Source: Pampus argenteus (lineage: Eukaryota; Chordata; Actinopteri; Scombriformes; Stromateidae). Taken from it: 64,000 nt of DNA. Below the pieces are notes generated by a model. That model saw nothing but the letters and a program-made list of their open reading frames with translations, was not told the DNA's origin and ran no database searches. Location of the stretch: positions 1,240,001 to 1,304,000 of the forward strand of contig CM072870.1 of NCBI GenBank assembly GCA_036937835.1, written 5' to 3'. Every line of letters begins with the position of its first letter. Position 1 is the first letter of the stretch. Positions 38,461 through 49,916 of this stretch are shown piece after piece. A program made the position numbers and the translations under genes.

Positions 38461-38650
38461 CAAGGAGCAATATTTTCAATCAAAACCATGTTTGCCATCA
38501 ACAAGTAACTGATTTCTAATGATTAGGACCAAAAAAAACTCACTTCTGAGAGCTTCCTGCAGCTTTTACTGTAACATTTGTAAAAATAGCTTTGTCTCAG
38601 GCCAAAACTGACAACTACATTTTTCTTGAACAAGGAACAATATTTTCAAT
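38128..38650 (-). repeat. 349-bp two-unit doublet interrupting the 964-bp module
   Basis: A unit with a long A run, GTCTCAGG and the private one-base loss ACATTTTTCTTGAAC occurs at 38268 and again at 38617, 349 bases apart, with a palindrome unit (GAGAGACGG, AAAAGTGAC) between. In the sister modules a V unit begins here, so the duplication replaced the expected V unit. Confidence 0.85.
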
Positions 38651-40370
38651 CAAAACCATGTTTGCCATCAACAAGTAACTGATTTCTAATGATTAGGACC
38701 CAAAAACTCACTTCTGAGAGCTTCCGCAGCTTTTACTGTAACATTTGTAAAAATAGCTTTCTCTCAGGCCAAAACTGACAACTACAGTTTTTCTTAAACA
38801 AGGAGCAATATTTTCAATCAAAACCATGTTTGCCATCAACAAGTAACTGATTTCTAATGATTAGGACCAAAAAAACTCACTTCTGAGAGCTTCCTGCAGC
38901 TTTTACTGTAACATTTGTAAAAATAGCTTTGTCTCAGGCCAAAACTGACAACTACAGTTTTTCTTAAACAAGGAGCAATATTTTCAATCAAATCCATGTT
39001 TGCCATCAACAAGTAACTGATTTCTAATGTTTAGGACCAAAAAACTCACATCTGAGAGCTTCCTGCAGCTTTTACTGTAACAATTGTAAAAAATAGTTTT
39101 CTCTCTGCGAGAGAAGGCCAAAACTGACAACTACAGTTTTTCTTAAACAAGGAGCAATATTTTCAATCAAAACCATGTTTGCCATCAACAAGTAACTGAT
39201 TTCTAATGATTAGGACCAACAAAAACTCACTTCTGAGAGCTTCCTGTAGCTTTTACTGTAACATTTGTAAAAATAGCTTTCTCTCAGGCCAAAACTGACA
39301 ACTACAGTTTTTCTTAAACAAGGAGCAATATTTTCAATCAAAACCATGTTTGCCATCAACAAGTAACTGATTTCTAATGTCTAGGACCAAAAAACTCACT
39401 TCTGAGAGCTTCCTGCAGCTTTTACTGTAACATTTGTAAATATAGCTTTCTCTCAGGCCAAAACTGACAACTACAGTTTTTCTTAAACAAGGAGCAATAT
39501 TTTCAATCAAAACCATGTTTGCCATCAACAAGTAACTGATTTCTAATGATTAGGACCAAAAAACTCACATCTGAGAGCTTCCTGCAGCTTTTACTGTAAC
39601 AATTGTAAAAAATAGTTTTCTCTCTGCGAGAGAAGGCCAAAGCTGACAACTACAGTTTTTCTTAAACAAGGAGCAATATTTTCAATCAAAACCATGTATG
39701 CCATCAACAAGTAACTGATTTCTAATGATTAGGACCAAAAAACTCACTTCTGAGAGCTTCCTGCAGCTTTTACTGTAACATTTGTAAAAAAATAGCTTTC
39801 TCTCAGGCCAAAACTGACAACTATAGTTTTTCTTAAACAAGGAGCCATATTTTCAATCAAAACCATGTTTGCCATCAACAAGTAACTGATTTCTAATGAT
39901 TAGGACCAAAAAACTCACTTCTGAGAGCTTCCTGCAGCTTTTACTGTAACATTTGTAAAAATAGCTTTGTCTCAGGCCAAAACTGACAACTACAGTTTTT
40001 CTTAAACAACGAGCAATATTTTCAATCAAAACCATGTTTGCCATCAACAAGTAACTGATTTCTAATGATTAGGACCAAAAAACTCACATCTGAGAGCTTC
40101 CTGCAGCTTTTACTGTAACAATTGTAAAAAATAGTTTTCTCTCTGCGAGAGAAGGCCAAAACTGACAACTACAGTTTTTCTTAAACAAGGAGCAATATTT
40201 TCAATCAAAACCATGTTTGCCATCAACAAGTAACTGATTTGTAATGATTAGGACCAAAAAACTCACTTCTGAGAGCTTCCTGCAGCTTCTACTGTAACAT
40301 TTGTAAAAAATAGCTTTCTCTCAGGCCAAAACTGACAACTATAGTTTTTCTTAAACAAGGAGCCATATTT

Positions 40371-41910
40371 TCAATCAAAACCATGTTTGCCATCAACAAG
40401 TAACTGATTTCTAATGATTAGGACCAAAAAACTCACTTCTGAGAGCTTCCTGCAGCTTTTACTGTAACATTTGTAAAAATAGCTTTGTCTCAGGCCAAAA
40501 CTGACAACTACAGTTTTTCTTAAACAAGGAGCAATATTTTCAATCAAAACCATGTTTGCCATCAACAAGTAACTGATTTCTAATGATTAGGACCAAAAAA
40601 CTCACTTCTGAGAGCTTCCTGCAGCTTTTACTGTAACATTTGTAAAAAATAGCTTTCTCTCAGGCCAAAACTGACAACTACAGTTTTTCTTAAACAAGGA
40701 GCAATATTTTCGATCAAAACCATGTTTGCCATCAACAAGTAAGTGATTTCTAATGATTAGGACCAAAAAACTCACTTCTGAGAGCTTCCTGCTGCTTTTA
40801 CTGTAACATTTGTAAAAATAGCTTTGTCTGAGGCCAAAACTGACAACTACAGTTTTTCTTAAACAAGGAGCAATATTTTCGATCAAAACCATGTTTGCCA
40901 TCAACAAGTAACTGATTTCTAATGATTAGGACCAAAAAACTCACTTCTGAGAGCTTCCTGCAGCTTTTACTGTAACATTTGTAAAAATAGCTTTCTCTCA
41001 GGCTAAAACTGACAACTACAGTTTTTCTTAAACAAGGAACACTATTTTAAATCAAAACCATGTTTGCCATCAACAAGTAACTGATTTCTAATGATTAGGA
41101 CCCAAAAACTCACTTCTGAGAGCCTCCGCAGCTTTTACTGTAACATTTGTAAAAATAGCTTTCTCTCAGGCCAAAACTGACAACTACAGTTTTTCTTAAA
41201 CAAGGAGCAATATTTTCAATCAAAACCATGTTTGCCATCAACAAGTAACTGATTTCTAATGATTAGGACCAAAAAAAACTCACTTCTGAGAGCTTCCTGC
41301 AGCTTTTACTGTAACATTTGTAAAAATAGCTTTGTCTGAGGCCAAAACTGACAACTACAGTTTTTCTTGAACAAGGAGCAATATTTTCAATCAAAACCAT
41401 GTTTGCCATCAACAAGTAACTGATTTCTAATGATTAGGACCAAAAAACTCACATCTGAGAGCTTCCTGCAGCTTTTACTGTAACAATTGTAAAAAATAGT
41501 TTTCTCTCTGCGAGAGACGGCCAAAAGTGACAACTACAGTTTTTCTTAAACAAGGAGCAATATTTTCAATCCAAACCATGTTTGCTATCAACAAGTAACT
41601 GATTTCTAATGATTAGGACCAAAAAACTCACTTCTGAGAGCTTCCTGTAGCTTTTACTGTAACATTTGTAAAAATAGCTTTCTCTCAGGCCAAAACTGAC
41701 AACTACAGTTTTTCTTAAACAAGGAACAATATTTTCAATCAAAACCATGTTTGCCATCAACAAGTAACTGATTTCTAATGATTAGGACCCAAAAACTCAC
41801 TTCTGAGAGCTTCCGCAGCTTTTACTGTAACATTTGTAAAAATAGCTTTCTCTCAGGCCAAAACTGACAACTACAGTTTTTCTTAAACAAGGAGCAATAT
41901 TTTCAATCAA
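40371..41910 (-). repeat. Copied segment matching 7390-8930
   Basis: This stretch is colinear with 7390-8930 at a displacement of 32981 and includes the following V unit at 41566. Private changes here include GAACACTATTTT near 41037 and GAGAGCCTCCGCAG near 41118. The match ends near 41911, where CATGTTTTCC replaces CATGTTTGCC. Confidence 0.8.
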
Positions 41911-42099
41911 AACCATGTTTTCCATCAACAAGTAACTGATTTCTAATGATTAGGACCAAAAAAACTCACTTCTGAGAGCTTCCTGCAGCTTTTACTGTAA
42001 CATTTGTAAAAATAGCTTTGTCTCAGGCCAAAACTGACAACTACAGTTTTTCTTAAACAAGGAGCAATATTTTCAATCAAAACCATGTTTGCCATCAAC

Positions 42100-45000
42100 A
42101 AGTAACTGATTTCTAATGATTAGGACCAAAAAACTCACATCTGAGAGCTTTCTGCAGCTTTTACTGTAACAATTGTAAAAAATAGTTTTCTCTCTGCGAG
42201 TGAAGGCCAAAACTGACAACTACAGTTTTTCTTAAACAAGGAGCAATATTTTCAATCAAAACCATGTTTGCCATCAACAAGTAACTGATTTCTAATGATT
42301 AGCACCAAAAAACTCACATCTGAGAGCTTTCTGCAGCTTTTACTGTAACAATTGTAAAAAATAGTTTTCTCTCTGCGAGAGAAGGCCAAAACTGACAACT
42401 ATAGTTTTTCTTAAACAAGGAGCAATATTTTCAATCAAAACCATGTTTGCCATCAACAAGTGACTGATTTCTAATGATTAGGACAAAAAAACTCACTTTT
42501 GATAGCTTCCTGCAGCTTTTACTGTAACATTTGTAAAAATAGCTTTCTCTCAGGCCAAAACTGACAACTACAGTTTTTCTTAAACAAGGAGCAATATTTT
42601 CAATCAAAACCATGTTTGCCTTCAACAAGTAACTGATTTCTAATGATTAGGACCAAAAAACTCACTTCTGAGAGCTTCCTGCAGCTTTTACTGTAACATT
42701 TGTAAAAATAGCTTTGTCTCAGGCCAAAACTGACAACTATAGTTTTTCTTAAACAAGGAGCCATATTGTCAATCAAAACCATGTTTGCCATCAACAAGTA
42801 ACTAATTTCTAATGATTAGGACCAAAAAACTCACTTCTGAGAGCTTCCTGCAGCTTTTACTGTAACATTTGTAAAAATAGCTTTCTCTCGACGAGAGAAG
42901 CCCAAAACTGACAACTATAGTTTTTCTTAAACAAGGAGTAATATTTTCAATCAAAACCATGTTTGCCATCAACAGGTAACTGATTTCTAATGATTAGGAC
43001 CAAAAAACTCACTTCTGAGAGCTTCCTGCAGCTTTTACTGTAACATTTGTAAAAATAGCTTTCTCTCGGCGAGAGAAGGCCAAAACTGACAACTATAGTT
43101 TTTCTTAAACAAGGAGTAATATTTTCAATCAAAACCATGTTTGCCATCAACAGGTAACTGATTTCTAATGATTAGGACCAAAAAACTCACTTCTGAGAGC
43201 TTCCTGCAGCTTTTACTGTAACATTTGTAAAAATAGCTTTCTCTCGGCGAGAGAAGGCCAAAACTGACAACTATAGTTTTTCTTAAACAAGGAGCAATAT
43301 TTTCAATCAAAACCATGTTTGCCATCAACAAGTAACTGCTTTCTAATGATTAGGACCAAAAAACTCACTTCTGAGAGCTTCCTGCAGCTTTTACTGTAAC
43401 ATTTGTAAAAATAGCTTTCTCTCGGCGAGAGAAGCCCAAAACTGACAACTATAGTTTTTCTTAAACAAGGAGTAATATTTTCAATCAAAACCATGTTTGC
43501 CATCAACAGGTAACTGATTTCTAATGATTAGGACCAAAAAACTCACTTCTGAGAGCTTCCTGCAGCTTTTACTGTAACATTTGTAAAAATAGCTTTCTCT
43601 CGGCGAGAGAAGGCCAAAACTGACAACTATAGTTTTTCTTAAACAAGGAGCAATATTTTCAATCAGAACCATGTTTGCCATCAACAAGTAACTGCTTTCT
43701 AATGATTAGGACCAAAAAACTCACTTCTGAGAGCTTCCTGCAGCTTTTACTGTAACATTTGTAAAAATAGCTTTCTCTCGGCGAGAGAAGCCCAAAACTG
43801 ACAACTATAGTTTTTCTTAAACAAGGAGTAATATTTTCAATCAAAACCATGTTTGCCATCAACAGGTAACTAATTTCTAATGATTAGGACCAAAAAACTC
43901 ACTTCTGAGAGCTTCCTGCAGCTTTTACTGTAACATTTGTAGAAAATAGCTTTCTCTCGGCGAGAGAAGGCCAAAACTGACAACTATAGTTTTTCTTAAA
44001 CAAGGAGCAATATTTTCAATCAAAACCATGTTTTCCATCAACAAGTAACTGATTTCTAATGATTAGGACCAATAAACTCACTTCTGAGAGCTTCCTGCAG
44101 CTTTTACTGTAACATTTGTAAAAATAGCTTTCTCTCGGCGAGAGAAGCCCAAAACTGACAACTATAGTTTTTCTTAAACAAGGAGTAATATTTTCAATCA
44201 AAACCATGTTTGCCATCAACAGGTAACTGATTTCTAATGATTAGGACCAAAAAACTCACTTCTGAGAGCTTCCTGCAGCTTTTACTGTAACATTTGTAAA
44301 AATAGCTTTCTCTCGGAGAGAGAAGGCCAAAACTGACAACTATAGTTTTTCTTAAACAAGGAGCAATATTTTCAATCGAAACCATGTTTGCCATCAACAA
44401 GTAACTGATTTCTAATGATTAGGACCAAAAAAACTCACTTCTGAGAGCTTTCTGCAGCTTTTACTGTCACATTTGTAAAAATAGCTTTCTCTCGACGAGA
44501 GAAGTCCAAAACTGACAACTATAGTTTTTCTTAAACAAGGAGCCATATTTTCAATCAAAACCATGTTTGCCATCAACAAGTAACTGATCTCTAATGATTA
44601 GGACCAAAAAACTCACTTCTGAGAGCTTCCTGCAGCTTTTACTGTAACATTTGTAAAAATAGCTTTCTCTCTGCGAGAGAAGCCCAAAACTGACAACTAT
44701 AGTTTTTCTTAAACAAGGAGCAATATTTTCAATCAAAACCATGTTTGCCATCAACAAGTAACTGATTTCTAATGATTAGGAACAAAAAACTCACTTCTGA
44801 GAGCTTTTTGCAGCTTTTACTGTCACATTTGTAAAAATAGCTTTCTCTCGGCGAGAGAAGCCCAAAACTGACAACTATAGTTTTTCTTAAACAAGGAGCC
44901 ATATTGTCAATTAAAACCATGTTTGCCATTAACAAGTAACTAATTTCTAATGATTAGGACCAAAAAACTCACTTCTGAGAGCTTCCTGCAGCTTTTACTG

Positions 45001-48000
45001 TAACATTTGTAAAAAATAGCTTTCTCTCGGCGAGAGAAGGCCAAAACTGACAACTATAGTTTTTCTTAAACAAGGAGCAATATTTTCAATCAAAACCATG
45101 TTTGCCATCAACAAGTAACTGATTTCTAATGATTAGGACCAAAAAACTCACTTCTGAGAGCTTCCTGCAGCTTTTACTGTAACATTTGTAAAAATAGCTT
45201 TCTCTCGGCGAGAGAAGCCCAAAACTGACAACTATAGTTTTTCTTAAACAAGGAGTAATATTTTCAATCAAAACCATGTTTGCCATCAACAGGTAACTGA
45301 TTTCTAATGATTAGGACCAAAAAACTCACTTCTGAGAGCTTCCTGCAGCTTTTGCTGTAACATTTGTAAAAATAGCTTTCTCTCGGCGAGAGAAGCCCAA
45401 AACTGACAACTATAGTTTTTCTTAAACAAGGAGTAATATTTTCAAACAAAACCATGTTTGCCATCAACAGGTAACTGATTTCTAATGATTAGGACCAAAA
45501 AACTCACTTCTGAGAGCTTCCTGCAGCTTTTACTGTAACATTTGTAAAAATAGCTTTCTCTCGGCGAGAGAAGGCCAAAACTGACAACTATAGTTTTTCT
45601 TAAACAAGGAGCAATATTTTCAATCAAAACCATGTTTGCCATCAACAAGTAACTGCTTTCTAATGATTAGGACCAAAAAACTCACTTCTGAGAGCTTCCT
45701 GCAGCTTTTACTGTAACATTTGTAAAAATAGCTTTCTCTCGGCGAGAGAAGCCCAAAACTGACAACTATAGTTTTTCTTAAACAAGGAGTCATATTTTCA
45801 ATCAAAACCATGTTTGCCATCAACAGGTAACTGATTTCTAATGATTAGGACCAAAAAACTCACTTCTGAGAGCTTCCTGCAGCTTTTACTGTAACATTTG
45901 TAAAAATGGCTTTCTCTCGGCGAGAGAAGGCCAAAACTGACAACTATAGTTTTTCTTAAACAAGGAGCAATATTTTCAATCAAAACCATGTTTGCCATCA
46001 ACAAGTAACTGATTTCTAATGATTAGGACCAAAAAACTCACTTCTGAGAGCTTCCTGCAGCTTTTACTGTAACATTTGTAAAAATAGCTTTCTCTCGGCG
46101 AGAGAAGGCCAAAACTGACAACTATAGTTTTTCTTAAACAAGGAGCAATATTTTCAATCAAAACCATGTTTGCCATCAACAAGTAACTGCTTTCTAATAA
46201 TTTGGACCAAAAAACTCACTTCTGAGAGCTTCCTGCAGCTTTTACTGTAACATTTGTAAAAATAGCTTTCTCTCGGCGAGAGAAGCCCAAAACTGACAAC
46301 TATAGTTTTTCTTAAACAAGGAGTAATATTTTCAAACAAAACCATGTTTGCCATCAACAGGTAACTGATTTCTAATGATTAGGACCAAAAAACTCACTTC
46401 TGAGAGCTTCCTGCAGCTTTTACTGTAACATTTGTAAAAATAGCTTTCTCTCGGCGAGAGAAGGCCAAAACTGACAACTATAGTTTTTCTTAAACAAGGA
46501 GCAATATTTTCAATCAAAACCATGTTTGCCATCAACAAGTAACTGCTTTCTAATGATTAGGACCAAAAAACTCACTTCTGAGAGCTTCCTGCAGCTTTTA
46601 CTGTAACATTTGTAAAAATGGCTTTCTCTCGGCGAGAGAAGGCCAAAACTGACAACTATAGTTTTTCTTAAACAAGGAGCAATATTTTCAATCAAAACCA
46701 TGTTTGCCATCAACAGGTAACTGATTTCTAATGATTAGGACCAAAAAACTCACTTCTGAGAGCTTCCTGCAGCTTTTACTGTAACATTTGTAAAAATAGC
46801 TTTCTGTCGGCGAGAGAAGGCCAAAACTGACAACTATAGTTTTTCTTAAACAAGGAGCAATATTTTCAATCAAAACCATGTTTGCCATCAACAAGTAACT
46901 GCTTTCTAATGATTAGGACCAAAAAACTCACTTCTGAGAGCTTCCTGCAGCTTTTACTGTAACATTTGTAAAAATAGCTTTCTCTCGACGAGAGAAGGCC
47001 AAAACTGACAACTATAGTTTTTCTTAAACAAGGAGCAATATTTTCAATCAAAACCATGTTTGCCATCAACAAGTAACTGCTTTCTAATGATTAGGACCAA
47101 AAAACTCACTTCTGAGAGCTTCCTGCAGCTTTTACTGTAACATTTGTAAAAATAGCTTTCTCTCGGCGAGAGAAGCCCAAAACTGACAACTATAGTTTTT
47201 CTTAAACAAGGAGTCATATTTTCAATCAAAACCATGTTTGCCATCAACAGGTAACTGATTTCTAATGATTAGGACCAAAAAACTCACTTTTGAGAGCTTC
47301 CTGCAGCTTTTACTGTAACATTTGTAAAAATAGCTTTCTCTCGGCGAGAGAAGGCCAAAACTGACAACTATAGTTTTTCTTAAACAAGGAGCAATATTTT
47401 CAATCAAAACCATGTTTGCCATCAACAAGTAACTGATTTCTAATGATTAGGACCAAAAAACTCACTTCTGAGAGCTTCCTGCAGCTTTTACTGTAACATT
47501 TGTAAAAATAGCTTTCTCTCGGCGAGAGAAGCCCAAAACTGACAACTATAGTTTTTCTTAAACAAGGAGTAATATTTTCAATCAAAACCATGTTTGCCAT
47601 CAACAGGTAACTGATTTCTAATGATTAGGACCAAAAAACTCACTTCTGAGAGCTTCCTGCAGCTTTTACTGTAACATTTGTAAAAATAGCTTTCTCTCGG
47701 CGAGAGAAGGCCAAAACTGACAACTATAGTTTTTCTTAAACAAGGAGCAATATTTTCAATTAAAACCATGTTTGCCATCAACAAGTAACTGATTTCTAAT
47801 GATTAGGACCAAAAAACTCACTTCTGAGAGCTTCCTGCAGCTTTTACTGTAACATTTGTAAAAATAGCTTTCTCTCGGCGAGAGAAGGCCAAAACTGACA
47901 ACTATAGTTTTTCTTAAACAAGGAGCAATATTTTCAATCAAAACCATGTTTTCCATCAACAAGTAACTGATATCTAATGATTAGGACCAAAAAACTCACT

Positions 48001-48140
48001 TCTGAGAGCTTCCTGCAGCTTTTACTGTAACATTTGTAAAAATAGCTTTCTCTCGGCGAGAGAAGCCCAAAACTGACAACTATAGTTTTTCTTAAACAAG
48101 GAGTAATATTTTCAATCAAAACCATGTTTGCCATCAACAG
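42100..48140 (-). repeat. B-block copied segment, longer copy
   Basis: This is the expanded partner of 21480-25881. The first visible difference is one additional unit at 42431-42599 (GCCTTCAACAAG at its left edge, CAAGTGACTG, CACTTTTGATAGC). The largest gain lies between TAATAATTTGG and TGATATC, where this copy is longer by roughly four units. Confidence 0.82.
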
Positions 48141-49630
48141 GTAACTGATTTCTAATGATTAGGACCAAAAAACTCACTCTTGAGAGCTTTCTGCAGCTTT
48201 TACTGTCACATTTGTAAAAATAGCTTTCTCTCGGCGAGAGAAGCCCAAAACTGACAACTATAGTTTTTCTTAAACAAGGAGCCATATTGTCAATCAAAAC
48301 CATGTTTGCCATCAACAAGTAACTAATTTCTAATGATTAGGACCAAAAAACTCACTTCTGAGAGCTTCCTGCAGCTTTTACTGTAACATTTGTAAAAATA
48401 GCTTTCTCTCGGCGAGAGAAGGCCAAAACTGACAACTATAGTTTTTCTTAAACAAGGAGCAATATTTTCAATCAAAACCATGTTTGCCATCAACAAGTAA
48501 CTGATTTCTAATGATTAGGACCAAAAAACTCACTTCTGAGAGCTTCCTGCAGCTTTTACTGTAACATTTGTAAAAATAGCTTTCTCTCGGCGAGAGAAGG
48601 CCAAAACTGACAACTATAGTTTTTCTTAAACAAGGAGCAATATTTTCAATCAAAACCATGTTTGCCATCAACAAGTAACTGATTTCTAATGATTAGGACC
48701 AAAAAACTCACTTCTGAGAGCTTTCTGCAGCTTTTACTGTCACATTTGTAAAAATAGCTTTGTCTCAGGCCAAAACTGACAACTATAGTTTTTCTTAAAC
48801 AAGGAGCAATATTTTCAATCAAAACCATGTTTGCCATCAACAAGTAACTGCTTTCTAATGATTAGGACCAAAAAACTCACTTCTGAGAGCTTCCTGCAGC
48901 TTTTACTGTAACATTTGTAAAAATAGCTTTCTCTCGGCGAGAGAAGGCCAAAACTGACAACTATAGTTTTTCTTAAACAAGGAGCAATATTTTAAATCAA
49001 AACCATGTTTGCCATCAACAAGTAACTGCTTTCTAATGATTAGGACCAAAAAACTCACTTCTGAGAGCTTCCTGCAGCTTTTACTGTAACATTTGTAAAA
49101 ATAGCTTTCTCTCGGCGAGAGAAGGCCAAAACTGACAACTATAGTTTTTCTTAAACAAGGAGCAATATTTTCAATCAAAACCATGTTTTCCATCAACAAG
49201 TAACTGATTTCTAATGATTTGGACCAATAAACTCACTTCTGAGAGCTTCCTGCAGCTTTTACTGTAAGATTTGTAAAAATAGCTTTCTCTCGGCGAGAGA
49301 AGCCCAAAACTGACAACTATAGTTTTTCTTAAACAAGGAGTAATATTTTCAATCAAAACCATGTTTGCCATCAACAGGTAACTGATTTCTAATGATTAGG
49401 ACCAAAAAACTCACTTCTGAGAGCTTCCTGCAGCTTTTACTGTAACATTTGTAAAAATAGCTTTCTCTCGGCGAGAGAAGGCCAAAACTGACAACTATAG
49501 TTTTTCTTAAACAAGGAGCAATATTTTCAATCAAAACCATGTTTGCCATCAACAAGTAACTGATTTCTAATGATTAGGACCAATAAACTCACTTCTGAGA
49601 GCTTCCTGCAGCTTTTACAGTAACATTTGT
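42600..49630 (-). repeat. B territory, second block (mostly 178-bp units)
   Basis: About 39 mostly long B-type units run up to the orientation switch. This is the most homogeneous stretch in the window, since consecutive units commonly differ at only a few positions. A short unit with GCTTTGTCTC interrupts it near 48,760. It shares rare variants with 21.8-25.9 kb but has more units between the shared landmarks, so it has expanded relative to that block. It ends by truncation at the inversion breakpoint. Confidence 0.9.
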
Positions 49631-49631
49631 T
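49575..49631. other. Orientation-switch junction (inversion breakpoint)
   Basis: Reading rightwards, a normal minus-oriented unit runs through CTTTTACAGTAACATTTGT, ending at 49,630. It should continue into AAAAATAGC. Instead TATTAGAAATCAGTTACC follows, which is the plus-oriented unit entered partway along. At most one or two bases (T) are shared at the join, so homology is minimal. Because TTTCTAAT to the left (ending near 49,574) pairs with ATTAGAAA at 49,632, the joint is an inverted repeat with a spacer of about 57 bases. The first plus-oriented unit carries the CTATAG and palindrome markers, and the rarer ACCTGTTGATGG form, typical of the left B block beside it. Confidence 0.93.
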
Positions 49632-49723
49632 ATTAGAAATCAGTTACCTGTTGATGGCAAACATGGTTTTGATTGAAAATATTGCTCCTTGTTTAAGAAA
49701 AACTATAGTTGTCAGTTTTGGCC

Positions 49724-49740
49724 TTCTCTCGCCGAGAGAA
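49724..49740. repeat. 17-bp palindrome in the first plus-oriented unit
   Basis: TTCTCTCG-C-CGAGAGAA is the reverse complement of the left-arm element, in the first unit after the orientation switch. It shows that the right arm begins with a B-type unit related to its left neighbours. Further copies lie at 49970-49986 and in several units to about 51.2 kb. One is damaged near 50,832 (TTTTTCCCGCAGAGAGAA), and the element is then absent from the short units to the window end. Confidence 0.88.
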
Positions 49741-49793
49741 AGCTATTTTTACAAATGTTACAGTAAAAGCTGCAGGAAGCTCTCAGACGTGAG

Positions 49794-49916
49794 TTTTGAT
49801 TGAAAATATTGCTCCTTGTTTAAGAAAAACTGTAGTTGTCAGTTTTGGCCTGAGAGAAAGCTATTTTTTACAAATGTTACAATAAAAGCTGCAGGAAGCT
49901 CTCAGACGTGAGTTTT
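49794..49916 (+). repeat. Internally deleted unit with two identical deletion joints
   Basis: At 49,794-49,797 and again at 49,913-49,916 the sequence reads GTGAG-TTTT-GATTG. In a normal unit GTGAGTTTTTT is followed by GGTCC and about 40 further bases before GGTTTTGATTG. Each joint has lost about 51 bases, with GTTTT shared by both parental edges. The unit between the joints is 119 bases long. Both joints are preceded by the rare CAGACGTGAG. The two downstream units also share ACAATAAAAGC, so the deleted form was probably made once and then duplicated. Confidence 0.9.

Larger units (their letters stand above)
25882..42599 (-). repeat. Mixed A territory, second block
   Basis: This block uses the same unit variants as 1-21.8 kb in related orders, with a small B island at 27.8-28.7 kb and single B-type palindrome units near 32034, 33075, 33772, 34812, 36363 and 36713. 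It contains the 686-bp four-unit repeat, the 1738-bp tandem duplication, the 347- and 349-bp doublets and two copies of the 964-bp module, all listed separately. No gene or non-satellite sequence is visible. Confidence 0.9.
1..49630 (-). repeat. Left satellite array, all units in minus orientation
   Basis: This is uninterrupted tandem repetition of a 169-178 bp AT-rich unit, roughly 288 copies by length. Every unit reads in the same direction. Landmarks recur in fixed order on the plus strand: CAATCAAAACCATG, CAACAAGTAACTG, CTAATGATTAGGACC, CTCACTTCTGAGAGC, CTGCAGC, TGTAACATTTGTAAA, GGCCAAAACTGACAACTA and TTTTTCTTAAACAAGG. No stretch longer than a few bases departs from the unit, so there is no room for a gene. 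The plus strand is A-rich here and becomes T-rich after 49,631. Tandem arrays of this unit size are characteristic of eukaryotic centromeric or pericentromeric satellites; that placement is inference, since nothing in the window identifies a centromere. Confidence 0.97.

Noticed and set aside
49724..49760. Intrinsic terminator (hairpin followed by T run)
   Set aside because: In plus orientation the palindrome is followed after about seven bases by TTTTT, but the stem is short, the T run is not adjacent, there is no gene upstream, and the array looks eukaryotic.
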